Source of the DNA: Candidatus Kapaibacterium sp.
Lineage (GTDB): Bacteria; Bacteroidota; Ignavibacteria; Kapaibacteriales; UBA2268
Direction: 5' to 3'
NCBI GenBank assembly: GCA_030835065.1
Contig: JAUQWR010000377.1
Coordinates: 1 to 6,223, forward strand
DNA length: 6,223 nt
Position numbers and translations under genes: made by a program
The notes under the pieces: model-generated
Seen by the model: only the letters and a program-made list of their open reading frames with translations
Databases searched by the model: none
What the model was told of the DNA's origin: nothing
Shown here: positions 1 to 6,223 of the stretch, one piece after another
How positions within the stretch are numbered: position 1 is the stretch's first letter
How the letters are laid out: every line of letters starts with the position of its first letter

Positions 1-1784
1 ACTGTTCTAACAAGTTTTTTGGGATTGTATTGAACATAGTCTAATACATCAGCTACAGTTTCGCCATCAATCATTTGCTTGATATAATATCCTTCATCAT
101 CGACTGATACATGCACTGCATTGGTATCACCGAACAAATTGTGCAAATCACCTAAAATTTCTTGATAAGCACCCACTAAAAACACACCAATATAATATGG
201 CTCAGTTTCTTTGAAATCATGCACATTCAAGAAATATGAATAATTTTTTGTAGCAATAAAATGATCGATTTTCCCATCCGAATCGCATGTAATATCCTGC
301 AGGGTTGCGATTCTCTCTGGTCTTTCATTTAACCTGTGTATTGGCATAATTGGAAAAATTTGATCAATTGCCCATGAATCAGGTAATGACTGGAATAAAG
401 AGAAATTGCAAAAATATTTGTCAGCAAGCATTCTTGATAATTGCCTCAATTCTTCTGGAGCATGCTTTAGCTCTAAACTCATTTGATGCGACTCTTTTGC
501 AATCGACCAAAATAGACGTTCGATATTTGCTCTATCCTTTAAGTCCAACATACCCAGACTGAACAAATCAAGAGATTCTTCTCTGATTTGCTGAGCATCG
601 TGCCAATGCTCTACCATATTTGTTGTATTCAAAGTATTCCACACATTGAATAATTCTTGAACCAATTCATGTTCATCTTCGGCGATTTCAGCATCTTCAT
701 CCCAGGTAGGTAGAGAAGTAGTTTCCAATACATCAAAAACTAAAACAGAATGATGAGCAGTAAGGGATCTCCCGGATTCAATAACGATATTAGGGTGAGG
801 CAATTCATTTTTATCTGCTGAATCTACAATTGTAGAAATCGCGTCATTGACATACTCTTGGATGGAATAATTGATACTGCTGGCACTCGAAGATCTGGTA
901 CCATCGTAATCCACTCCAAGCCCCCCACCAATATCAACATATTCGACATTCATTCCTAATTTTTTTAATTGAACGTAGAAATGTGATGCTTCTCTAAGAG
1001 CAGTTTTAATTTTCCTGATTTTTGTAATCTGACTTCCAAGATGAAAGTGGATTAGTTTTAGACTTTCTTTAAGTTTATTTTTTTCGATTAGATCGACTGC
1101 TTCGAGCAATTCGGAAGAAGTAAGTCCAAATTTGCTTCTATCTCCGCCGGAATCTTCCCACTTGCCACTACCAGAACTAGCAAGTTTGATTCTGATACCA
1201 ATATTTGGTTTGATTTTTAATCTTTTGGAAATAGTAATTATTTGTTTTAATTCATTCAATTTTTCTACAACGAGGAAAATTTCTTTCCCCATTTTTTGAG
1301 CTAAGAGAGCCAATTCAATAAAGTCTTGATCTTTATAGCCATTACAAATAATCAAAGAGTCCTGATCGGTCATAGTAGCCAAAACAGCATGGAGCTCTGG
1401 TTTTGAACCTGCTTCCAAGCCGATATTAAACTTACGACCATGGCTGATAATTTCTTCGACAACCGGTCTCATCTGATTAACTTTTATAGGATATATTATA
1501 AAGCTCTGACCTTTAAACTCATATTCTTCAGTGGCGCGCTGAAAACAATTAAAAATCGTTTCAATTCGATTATCTAAAATATCAGGGAACCTAATCAAAA
1601 CAGGCGTAGATATATCTCTTAATTGCAATTCGTCTATAAGCTCTTTCAAATCTACTGGTGCACTCTTGCCTATAGTCTTTGGATTTACGCAAGCATGCCC
1701 TTTTTCATTAATATTAAAGTAATCAACCCCCCAGCCTGTTGTGTTGTACAACTCAGCCGAATCTTCAATGCGCCATTTTCTCAT
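1..1784 (-). CDS. speA: Biosynthetic arginine decarboxylase (PLP-dependent), C-terminus cut by window edge
   Basis: Decarboxylates L-arginine to agmatine, the first step of the agmatine route to putrescine and spermidine; probably cytoplasmic. I translated the minus strand from ATG at 1784-1782; it stays open for 594 codons to the left edge. Seen in order: the PLP-lysine motif YPIKVNQ (Lys101), SGSGKWEDSGGDRSKFGL (203-221), HFHLGSQ (246-252), the glycine-rich phosphate-binding loop DIGGGLGVDYDG (284-295), ESGRS (336-340), a charged helical insert (about 362-455), and the C-terminal active-site motif CDSDG (Cys500). This is the group IV fold (alanine-racemase-like barrel, helical bundle, beta domain) of the long SpeA family, usually about 630-660 residues, so roughly 35-65 residues are missing. 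The start is firm: an in-frame TAG directly precedes the ATG, and GAGAGGG lies about 10 bases upstream. It is transcribed away from nth. Nothing looks degraded. Confidence 0.96.
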   Translation of the reverse strand, partial: MRKWRIEDSAELYNTTGWGVDYFNINEKGHACVNPKTIGKSAPVDLKELIDELQLRDISTPVLIRFPDILDNRIETIFNCFQRATEEYEFKGQSFIIYPIKVNQMRPVVEEIISHGRKFNIGLEAGSKPELHAVLATMTDQDSLIICNGYKDQDFIELALLAQKMGKEIFLVVEKLNELKQIITISKRLKIKPNIGIRIKLASSGSGKWEDSGGDRSKFGLTSSELLEAVDLIEKNKLKESLKLIHFHLGSQITKIRKIKTALREASHFYVQLKKLGMNVEYVDIGGGLGVDYDGTRSSSASSINYSIQEYVNDAISTIVDSADKNELPHPNIVIESGRSLTAHHSVLVFDVLETTSLPTWDEDAEIAEDEHELVQELFNVWNTLNTTNMVEHWHDAQQIREESLDLFSLGMLDLKDRANIERLFWSIAKESHQMSLELKHAPEELRQLSRMLADKYFCNFSLFQSLPDSWAIDQIFPIMPIHRLNERPERIATLQDITCDSDGKIDHFIATKNYSYFLNVHDFKETEPYYIGVFLVGAYQEILGDLHNLFGDTNAVHVSVDDEGYYIKQMIDGETVADVLDYVQYNPKKLVRT

Positions 1785-1794
1785 CTACGGTTTT

Positions 1795-1801
1795 CCCTCT
1801 C
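1795..1801 (-). promoter_or_regulatory. Possible ribosome binding site of speA
   Basis: Read on the minus strand this is GAGAGGG, about 10 bases before the speA ATG. It is the only purine-rich Shine-Dalgarno-like block in the speA leader. The spacing is slightly long, and FCB-group bacteria often initiate without one, so its use is an inference. Confidence 0.4.
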
Positions 1802-1841
1802 TTTTTGTTGTTTTAATGTTGTTATTGACAATTTTTTTGTT

Positions 1842-1872
1842 CAAATATTGGATTAATCCACTAATTTTCAAC
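1842..1872 (-). promoter_or_regulatory. Weak Bacteroidota-type promoter match for speA
   Basis: On the minus strand, GTTG (1872-1869) is followed after 19 bases by AATATTTG (1849-1842). The known Bacteroidota housekeeping consensus is TTTG (or TTG), then about 19-21 bases, then TAnnTTTG. Each element here has one mismatch to the strict form. Transcription would begin near 1837 and leave a leader of about 50 bases. In such AT-rich sequence a chance match is quite possible. The spacer contains almost all of the 12-bp palindrome at 1849-1860, whose outermost base belongs to the AATATTTG element. Confidence 0.3.
1849..1860. promoter_or_regulatory. Perfect 12-bp palindrome in the speA/nth divergent region, candidate operator
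   Basis: TGGATTAATCCA is identical to its reverse complement. Allowing one mismatched pair (T1848/C1861), the symmetry extends to 18 bases at 1846-1863. It lies 65 bp upstream of the speA start and about 130 bp upstream of the nth start. In the tentative speA promoter it falls between the -33 and -7 elements, where a bound repressor would block polymerase. The GC ends (TGG/CCA) set it apart from simple A/T symmetry. No regulator is identified and the function is inferred. Confidence 0.3.
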
Positions 1873-1991
1873 ATATTATTTATGATATTTGACTTTTTTC
1901 TAAAATAAAAAATCAAAGGTTTCGAAAATAACAAAAAATATTTTAAATTAAAGTGAAATAATGATTAAGATTAAAGAAATTATAAAATTTT

Positions 1992-2651
1992 ATGCAAAAA
2001 TTAGAATCTTTAAAAAAACGCAAAGAAAGAATTAAAGAAACAATTTCCATTCTTTCGAAATTATACCCAAATATCAAGATTCAATTAGATTTTTCTAGTC
2101 CTTTCGAGCTATTAGTAGCAACAATTTTATCGGCTCAATGTACTGATGCTCGGGTAAACCAAGTAACACAAGTGCTTTTCAAAAAAATGAATACACCCGA
2201 AGACTTTGCTAAAGCAGATATTGAATTTATTGAAAAGGAAATTTATTCAACTGGATTTTACCATGCAAAAGCGAAGAGCTTAAAAAATGCCTCTATTATG
2301 CTCATTGATAATCACAACTCGCAAGTACCAAACACAATGGATGCTCTCTTAAAGCTTCCGGGTGTTGGTCGCAAGACAGCTAATGTAATTCTAGGGCATT
2401 GTTTTAATACACCTGGAATAGTAGTAGATACTCATGTAATCAGAATATCGAATATGATGAAATTTGTTGAGTCAAAAGATGCCGTAGAAATTGAATTTGA
2501 ATTAATGAAATTGATTGATAAAGACTTATGGGTCAATTTTACTCATTATTTTATCAATCACGGACGAAATACTTGCATAGCCAGAAGACCCAAATGCAAT
2601 GAATGTTCAGTCTCCCATTTATGCCCTTCATCTACAAAAGTGGATAATTAA
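1992..2651 (+). CDS. nth: Endonuclease III, DNA glycosylase/AP lyase with 4Fe-4S cluster
   Basis: Base-excision repair enzyme that removes oxidised pyrimidines and nicks the resulting abasic site by beta-elimination. The 219-residue product matches the usual family length of about 210-220. Seen: the N-terminal SAQCTD segment (47-52), the helix-hairpin-helix LPGVGRKTA (122-130) with the catalytic lysine at 128, VVDTHVIR with the catalytic aspartate at 146, and a C-terminal cluster motif C-x6-C-x2-C-x5-C (Cys195, 202, 205, 211). Lysine together with aspartate marks a bifunctional glycosylase/lyase (Nth) rather than MutY, which lacks the lysine. The start is the first ATG after an in-frame TAA at 1983-1985. 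The leader is A/T-only with no Shine-Dalgarno. It is the first gene of the plus-strand run, 89 bp ahead of ptsH. All key residues are present. Confidence 0.97.
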   Translation: MQKLESLKKRKERIKETISILSKLYPNIKIQLDFSSPFELLVATILSAQCTDARVNQVTQVLFKKMNTPEDFAKADIEFIEKEIYSTGFYHAKAKSLKNASIMLIDNHNSQVPNTMDALLKLPGVGRKTANVILGHCFNTPGIVVDTHVIRISNMMKFVESKDAVEIEFELMKLIDKDLWVNFTHYFINHGRNTCIARRPKCNECSVSHLCPSSTKVDN

Positions 2652-2740
2652 TCATCTATTTTAATTTGATATTAACTTTAAAATTCCTATATTGGGATTA
2701 TATAAATAAACGCCTTATAAATTTATTATATAACTTTGTT

Positions 2741-3007
2741 ATGATTGAAGCTGAAGTAACCGTCAAAAACAGAGCAGGATTACATACAAGACCTGCAGCA
2801 GCTTTAGTAAAAATAGCTGCAAAATATAAATCAGAAATTTACTTAGTTAGAGATAAGTTTTCAATCAATGCTAAGAGTATTATTGGAGTGATGACTCTCG
2901 CCGCCGAACAAGGCAGCAAGCTGTTAATTAAAGCTGACGGTAACGACGAAGCTCAAGCACTTCAGGAACTGATTAATTTGTTTGATGCCGGATTTGGAGA
3001 AATATAA
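2741..3007 (+). CDS. ptsH: Phosphocarrier protein HPr of the phosphotransferase system
   Basis: Carries phosphate from enzyme I to EIIA-type acceptors in the cytoplasm. The 88-residue product fits the usual 85-90. Seen: the active-site motif NRAGLHTRPAA with phosphoacceptor His15 and Arg17, and NAKSIIGVMTLAA with Ser46, the residue phosphorylated by HPr kinase/phosphorylase (HprK) in species that have it. The frame is open further upstream to an ATG at 2666, but those 25 extra residues (hydrophobic and aromatic, lysine-poor) do not resemble HPr. Starting at 2741 puts His15 and Ser46 at their canonical numbers, so I chose 2741. No Shine-Dalgarno is visible. ptsI follows after 4 bp, as in many pts operons. 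Whether HPr serves sugar uptake or regulation cannot be told here, because no EII gene is present. Confidence 0.95.
   Translation: MIEAEVTVKNRAGLHTRPAAALVKIAAKYKSEIYLVRDKFSINAKSIIGVMTLAAEQGSKLLIKADGNDEAQALQELINLFDAGFGEI
2996..3000 (+). promoter_or_regulatory. Likely ribosome binding site of ptsI
   Basis: GGAGA at the end of ptsH lies 11 bases before ATG 3012. It is one of the few Shine-Dalgarno-like blocks in the window, and it favours 3012 over the in-frame ATGs at 2982 and 2985, which precede it. Confidence 0.45.
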
Positions 3008-3011
3008 GCTA

Positions 3012-4817
3012 ATGACTATTCAAGATTTTAGCAGCGCTGATGTTGTCGAAAAACAGTCAAAAACCGAAAATGGTAATGGCAACCAAATGGTTATGAAGGG
3101 TATCCCTTCTTCTCCGGGTATTATTATCGGCAAAGCTTTCGTTATAAAACAAGAAAGTTTAATTGTTCCTGACGAAAAAATTCCTTCAGATCAGATTAAT
3201 GATGAATTAAACCGATTTGATAATGCTCAATCTGATCTTGTTCAGCAATTTCTATTAAGCCTCAATAGAGTCAAAAGCGAAACAGGCAATATTGCTGCAA
3301 TAATGGAAACTAATCTGCTAATTCTAAGCGATCCGGTCATTACTGATTCAATCAAAAATACTATCAAAAAAGGATTCTCTGCAGAAAGTGCTGTAGTCCA
3401 AGAATTCGAAAAACAAAGAAATTACTTCAAAAATACCAAAGATGAAATTTTAAGAGAACGTGCGGTAGAACTAGACCATATAAAACAAATGCTGATAAGT
3501 GTTTTAAAAAACCAATGCATTAATTATTCGGTTGCTAAAAATTCTATCGTTGTAGCTCACTCTCTCACTACAACAGATATTGTCAATTTCAAGGAAGCAG
3601 GTGTAATTGCTTTCATCACAGAAATAGGCAGTATTGCTTCTCATGCTTCAATATTGGCTCGTTCGTTCGATATTCCTGCTGTAATAGGTGTTAAAAATGC
3701 TTGCGAAGCAATTCACGACTCAAATGACTTAATTGTCGATGGATTTGCTGGTATAGTAATCAATCGCCCTCGCAAAGTTTTTATCGAAAGATATACAAAA
3801 AAAATTAGCGAAATTGAAGAACACAAAAGACGTCTGGGTGCTTTAGTCAAAATGCCAGCCGAAACTATCGATGGCAAAAAAATCCAAATCCTAACTAATG
3901 TTAATTTTCTTGATGACGTTAGAACCGGTGTTTTGAATGGTGCAGATGGTGTAGGGTTAGTACGTTCAGAAAATTTGATAATGGAATTGAAAAAGATTCC
4001 TGAAGAAGATACTCAATATAATTGGTATAAAGAAATTTCTGATAGAGCCTATCCTACTCCGGTAAGCATTAGGGTATTCGATATTGGTAGTGATAAATAT
4101 TCTGAAGGTCTTCCATTTAATGAAGAAAATCCTGCACTTGGCTTTCGTGGCATCAGATTCCTTTTGTCTAGAAAAGATATATTCGAAACTCAATTACGTG
4201 CTATTCTTCGTGCATCAGTAAATAAAAATATAAAAATTTTATTACCTATGATTTCCAGTCTTCACGAAGTGGAATACACTATCGAACTGCTTGATATTTG
4301 TAAGAAAAAACTTGATGAAGAGGGAATTCCTTACGATACTAATATTCCAATCGGAGTAATGATTGAAACTCCTGCAGCTGCTTTGATTGCTGACGGACTT
4401 TCAGAGGCTGTTAATTTTTTCAGCATTGGTACCAACGATCTAACTCAATACACACTTGCTGCCGATAGAACTAACGAATTAGTTTCAGATATTTTTGACT
4501 CATTCCACCCTGCAGTTCTCAGACTAATAAAATTAACTATTGAAGCTGCCAATCAAAAAAACATTCCTGTAGGTGTTTGTGGTGAATTGGCCGGACATGC
4601 TGCTTCTACTGATTTGCTTCTGGGATTAGGTATTTCCGAACTTAGTGTGGCTCCTTCTATTATTCTTGAATTAAAAAATAGAATTAGAAATTCATCCTAT
4701 CAAAAAACTAAACAACTTGCCGATGATATTCTTCATTGTTCAAGTTATAAAGGTGTACGCGAGCGCCTTGATTTAGCACTTAAAGACCTTACTATTATCG
4801 AAGAAAAAGATAATTAA
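3012..4817 (+). CDS. ptsI: PTS enzyme I, phosphoenolpyruvate-protein phosphotransferase
   Basis: Takes phosphate from phosphoenolpyruvate onto a histidine and passes it to HPr His15. From 3012 the product has 601 residues (family about 570-590). Seen: the N-terminal motif GIPSSPGIIIGKA (30-42), the helical HPr-binding region, the phosphohistidine site GSIASHASILAR (His211), then the PEP-binding barrel: GVGLVRSE (Arg318), RVFDIGSDK, GVMIETPAAA (Glu452), SIGTNDLTQY (Asp476), and GVCGELAG with the catalytic Cys523. All catalytic elements are kept; GSDK replaces the common GGDK. The start is uncertain. ATG 3012 sits 4 bp after the ptsH stop, behind GGAGA, but gives about 27 polar residues before the conserved domain. 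ATG 3087 or 3093 would begin it directly. ATG 2982 would overlap ptsH by 26 bp. Tandem ptsH-ptsI implies co-expression. Confidence 0.96.
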   Translation: MTIQDFSSADVVEKQSKTENGNGNQMVMKGIPSSPGIIIGKAFVIKQESLIVPDEKIPSDQINDELNRFDNAQSDLVQQFLLSLNRVKSETGNIAAIMETNLLILSDPVITDSIKNTIKKGFSAESAVVQEFEKQRNYFKNTKDEILRERAVELDHIKQMLISVLKNQCINYSVAKNSIVVAHSLTTTDIVNFKEAGVIAFITEIGSIASHASILARSFDIPAVIGVKNACEAIHDSNDLIVDGFAGIVINRPRKVFIERYTKKISEIEEHKRRLGALVKMPAETIDGKKIQILTNVNFLDDVRTGVLNGADGVGLVRSENLIMELKKIPEEDTQYNWYKEISDRAYPTPVSIRVFDIGSDKYSEGLPFNEENPALGFRGIRFLLSRKDIFETQLRAILRASVNKNIKILLPMISSLHEVEYTIELLDICKKKLDEEGIPYDTNIPIGVMIETPAAALIADGLSEAVNFFSIGTNDLTQYTLAADRTNELVSDIFDSFHPAVLRLIKLTIEAANQKNIPVGVCGELAGHAASTDLLLGLGISELSVAPSIILELKNRIRNSSYQKTKQLADDILHCSSYKGVRERLDLALKDLTIIEEKDN

Positions 4818-4870
4818 GTTTGAGTTTTTTCTTAAATTGCAGTTTGTTTTAAAGTGCGATAATTAAAAAA

Positions 4871-5929
4871 ATGAAGAATTTTGCTTTATATATATTTTTG
4901 ATTGCATCGAGTTTGCTTTTATTTGCTTGCAATGCCGAAGATAATTCTGTGGCTGGTAATGGCAAACCAGTTTTATTAAAAGTAGATTCATCATATACAT
5001 TTCCTAGTGATACTATTATATTTTATGGAAGCTTTTTTGGCTCTATCAATTCTAATTCTTTCTTTAAATTTAATGACTCAATTATTGTTAAATCAAACCA
5101 ATGCCTTAGTTGGAACGATTCGAAAATTAAACTTATTATTGGAGATTCAATAAAATCTGGAAAGTTGTTCCTTTATATAGACAGTATTTTGATTGATTCG
5201 GCAAATATAAATATCGCTAATACTCCTCCTTATAATACAAAAGAAATTGAAGTATCAAAATTTTCCATGGGAAGTCTTTACGGACTAGACGACGAATTAC
5301 CCATAAATGAAATAACATTATCTAAAAATCTAATAGTATCCACTTGCGAAATTCATCAAAGACTCTTTGAATTTGTAATGAAAACTAATCCATCAATATT
5401 AAAGTCTGATAATTTTCCGGTTTATAATATCGATTGGATTGATGCAATAAAGTTTTGCAACAAGTTATCTACTATCGATGGTTTTGATTTGTATTATAAT
5501 ATCAATGAAACTACTAATGAGGTACAAATAAACCAGAATGCTAAAGGTTGGCGACTACCAACCGAAGCAGAATGGGAATATTTAGCAAAGTCTGGAAATG
5601 ATAATGATTTCCCCGGCAATGAAATATCAAATTACTCATGGAACTCTTCAAATTCCGGAATGATGCCACATTCTATAGCAACAAAACTACCAAACCAATT
5701 TGGTATATACGATATGAACGGTAATGTTGCAGAATGGTGCTGGGATTATTACCAATCAGATTATTATAAAAACATCGAAGATTCAGATCCAATCGGACCA
5801 AATTTTGGCAATAAAAGAGTAGCCCGAGGTGGTTCTTTTGTAGATTCCAAATTAGCTTTAAGAAATTCTTCCCGCAATCCTAATCAAATCAAAGAAACAA
5901 TCGGATTTAGAATAGTCAGGAATAAATAA
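4871..5929 (+). CDS. Predicted lipoprotein with IPT/TIG-like and FGE/SUMF1-like (catalytically unlikely) domains
   Basis: Residues 1-19 form a lipoprotein signal peptide (basic MKN, hydrophobic core, lipobox LFAC with Cys20), so the 352-residue product is probably exported and lipid-anchored. Residues about 32-117 look like one IPT/TIG beta-sandwich (PVLLKVDSSYTFPSDTIIFYG, then SFFGSINS and a SWNDSKIKLII strand); this assignment is moderate. Residues about 127-352 are a complete FGE-sulfatase/SUMF1-type fold: FSMGS (131-135), WRLPTEAEWEY (227-237), YDMNGNVAEWCWD (280-292), RVARGGSF (316-323), GFRI (345-348). True formylglycine-generating enzymes carry two copper-binding cysteines just after RGGS. 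Here that stretch has none, so sulfatase activation is unlikely; a binding or structural role, as in gliding proteins GldJ/GldK that share the fold, is an alternative. A-rich leader without Shine-Dalgarno. The stop overlaps the next start. Confidence 0.88.
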   Translation: MKNFALYIFLIASSLLLFACNAEDNSVAGNGKPVLLKVDSSYTFPSDTIIFYGSFFGSINSNSFFKFNDSIIVKSNQCLSWNDSKIKLIIGDSIKSGKLFLYIDSILIDSANINIANTPPYNTKEIEVSKFSMGSLYGLDDELPINEITLSKNLIVSTCEIHQRLFEFVMKTNPSILKSDNFPVYNIDWIDAIKFCNKLSTIDGFDLYYNINETTNEVQINQNAKGWRLPTEAEWEYLAKSGNDNDFPGNEISNYSWNSSNSGMMPHSIATKLPNQFGIYDMNGNVAEWCWDYYQSDYYKNIEDSDPIGPNFGNKRVARGGSFVDSKLALRNSSRNPNQIKETIGFRIVRNK

Positions 5930-6223
5930 TGAAATACATCGTTGGAATACTTGTTTTGGTGTTCACTTTGTCGAGTGTAGCCCAAAATAGCGAAATTATT
6001 CAAAGAATTAGAGCTTATAAAGAAAAGTATAAAGCAATTTGTGCCGGAGAAAAAATCACTGATAATAGAGGAAACGGCTACGAAGATTTATATGGTACAC
6101 GCAATATGCGCCCTATTCTTCATGGAGTTGCTTATCGTGGAGGTGCAAACAATTTCTACCATAGATCTGATAAGCGCGACAACCATAATCCTCTGCCACA
6201 AGATGGTTTGCAAAACTTATGCG
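5929..6223 (+). CDS. Secreted protein with phosphatase-like N-terminal region, cut by window edge
   Basis: Starts at ATG 5929, sharing one base with the preceding stop (TAATG), so translation is probably coupled to the lipoprotein gene; 98 codons are visible. Residues 1-18 are a signal peptide (MK, hydrophobic core, SVA before Gln19), with no lipobox, implying a periplasmic or secreted product. The mature part has a charged helix (IIQRIRAYKEKYKAI) and then TRNMRPILHGVAYRGGANN (57-75), followed by DNHNPLPQDGLQNLC. The pattern N-hR-hhxG-hxYRxG before a segment ending in 'GL..L' resembles the N-terminal part of bacterial tyrosine/dual-specificity phosphatase-like domains. The decisive C-x5-R active-site loop would lie past the right edge, so the enzyme call is tentative. 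It could instead be a structural relative without activity, or an unrelated family. Confidence 0.75.
   Translation, partial: MKYIVGILVLVFTLSSVAQNSEIIQRIRAYKEKYKAICAGEKITDNRGNGYEDLYGTRNMRPILHGVAYRGGANNFYHRSDKRDNHNPLPQDGLQNLC

Larger units (their letters stand above)
1785..1991. other. Divergent intergenic region between speA and nth
   Basis: This 207-bp, very AT-rich spacer lies between two genes read in opposite directions, so it must hold at least the speA promoter and probably that of nth. For nth I found no convincing promoter; the nearest match, GATATTTG at 1884-1891, has one mismatch and lacks an upstream TTG at the right distance. No hairpin followed by a T tract, tRNA or small conserved ORF is visible. 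Confidence 0.7.

Noticed and set aside
350..562. Open frame of 70 codons on the plus strand
   Set aside because: Lies wholly antisense inside speA, whose translation shows clear family motifs through this stretch; the 70-residue product has no recognisable features.
1623..1856. Open frame of 77 codons on the plus strand, rich in F, Y and C
   Set aside because: Mostly antisense to the speA N-terminus and runs into the intergenic region. The hydrophobic composition is what the reverse of a normal AT-rich gene gives.
1961..2005. Short upstream ORF (14 codons, MIKIKEIIKFYAKN) overlapping the nth start
   Set aside because: Stop-free stretches this short are expected by chance, and its lysine/isoleucine content simply reflects A/T composition. 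No sign of a leader peptide function.
2682..2699. Small inverted repeat AATTCC / GGGATT between nth and ptsH as a terminator
   Set aside because: Only a 6-bp stem including one G-U pair, with no T tract after it; too weak to call a terminator.
2731..2738. TAACTTTG, an exact match to the Bacteroidota -7 element TAnnTTTG before ptsH
   Set aside because: It ends 2 bases before the ptsH ATG, which would put transcription start inside the start codon, and there is no TTG element 19-21 bases upstream. Probably chance.
2666..2740. 25-residue N-terminal extension of HPr from an upstream in-frame ATG
   Set aside because: The extension is not HPr-like and is A/T-rich like the surrounding spacer. Starting at 2741 gives the canonical His15 and Ser46 numbering.
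3966..4193. Open frame of 75 codons on the minus strand
   Set aside because: Antisense to the PEP-binding barrel of ptsI, where the plus-strand protein carries conserved motifs.
4815..4822. TAAGTTTG, an exact TAnnTTTG match overlapping the ptsI stop, possible promoter for the lipoprotein gene
   Set aside because: The distance to ATG 4871 would be acceptable, but no TTG-like -33 element is found at the right spacing. Eight-base patterns with four fixed T/A-rich positions are common here.

Overview
The window is AT-rich (roughly one third G+C by eye). Three features point to a bacterium of the Bacteroidota/Chlorobi (FCB) group: A-rich leaders mostly without a strong Shine-Dalgarno sequence, a lipoprotein joining an IPT/TIG-like fold to a formylglycine-generating-enzyme-like (FGE-like) domain, and a biosynthetic-type SpeA. 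A less studied relative (Ignavibacteria or Kapabacteria-like) is possible. This placement is inference; there is no rRNA or marker tree here. I see no rRNA, tRNA, CRISPR array, insertion sequence or phage gene.

Layout: the left 1.8 kb is the minus-strand gene for biosynthetic arginine decarboxylase (speA), which runs off the left edge and lacks its C-terminal tail. A 207-bp AT-rich divergent intergenic region follows. It holds a perfect 12-bp palindrome and a weak Bacteroidota-type promoter match facing speA. From there everything reads on the plus strand: endonuclease III (nth), HPr (ptsH), PTS enzyme I (ptsI), a predicted lipoprotein with an FGE-like domain, and the start of a secreted protein cut by the right edge. 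Spacings are short (89, 4, 53 and -1 bp), so these five genes may form one transcription unit or two overlapping ones. No convincing terminator separates them. There is no gene-free stretch over 300 bp.

How the genes work together: HPr and EI form the general phosphorelay PEP -> EI (His) -> HPr (His15). No sugar-specific EII gene is visible. HPr keeps the Ser46 context used by HPr kinase, so the pair could feed either sugar transport or a regulatory circuit encoded elsewhere. SpeA (arginine -> agmatine, polyamine synthesis) and Nth (base-excision repair) are housekeeping genes with no obvious link to the phosphorelay. The last two genes overlap at TAATG and both encode exported proteins: an IPT-like plus FGE-like lipoprotein, and a protein whose visible N-terminal part resembles the start of tyrosine/dual-specificity phosphatase-like domains. 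That exported pair is the least ordinary part of the window. Overall this is a mainly housekeeping region, and I found no clear evidence of a new biological system.
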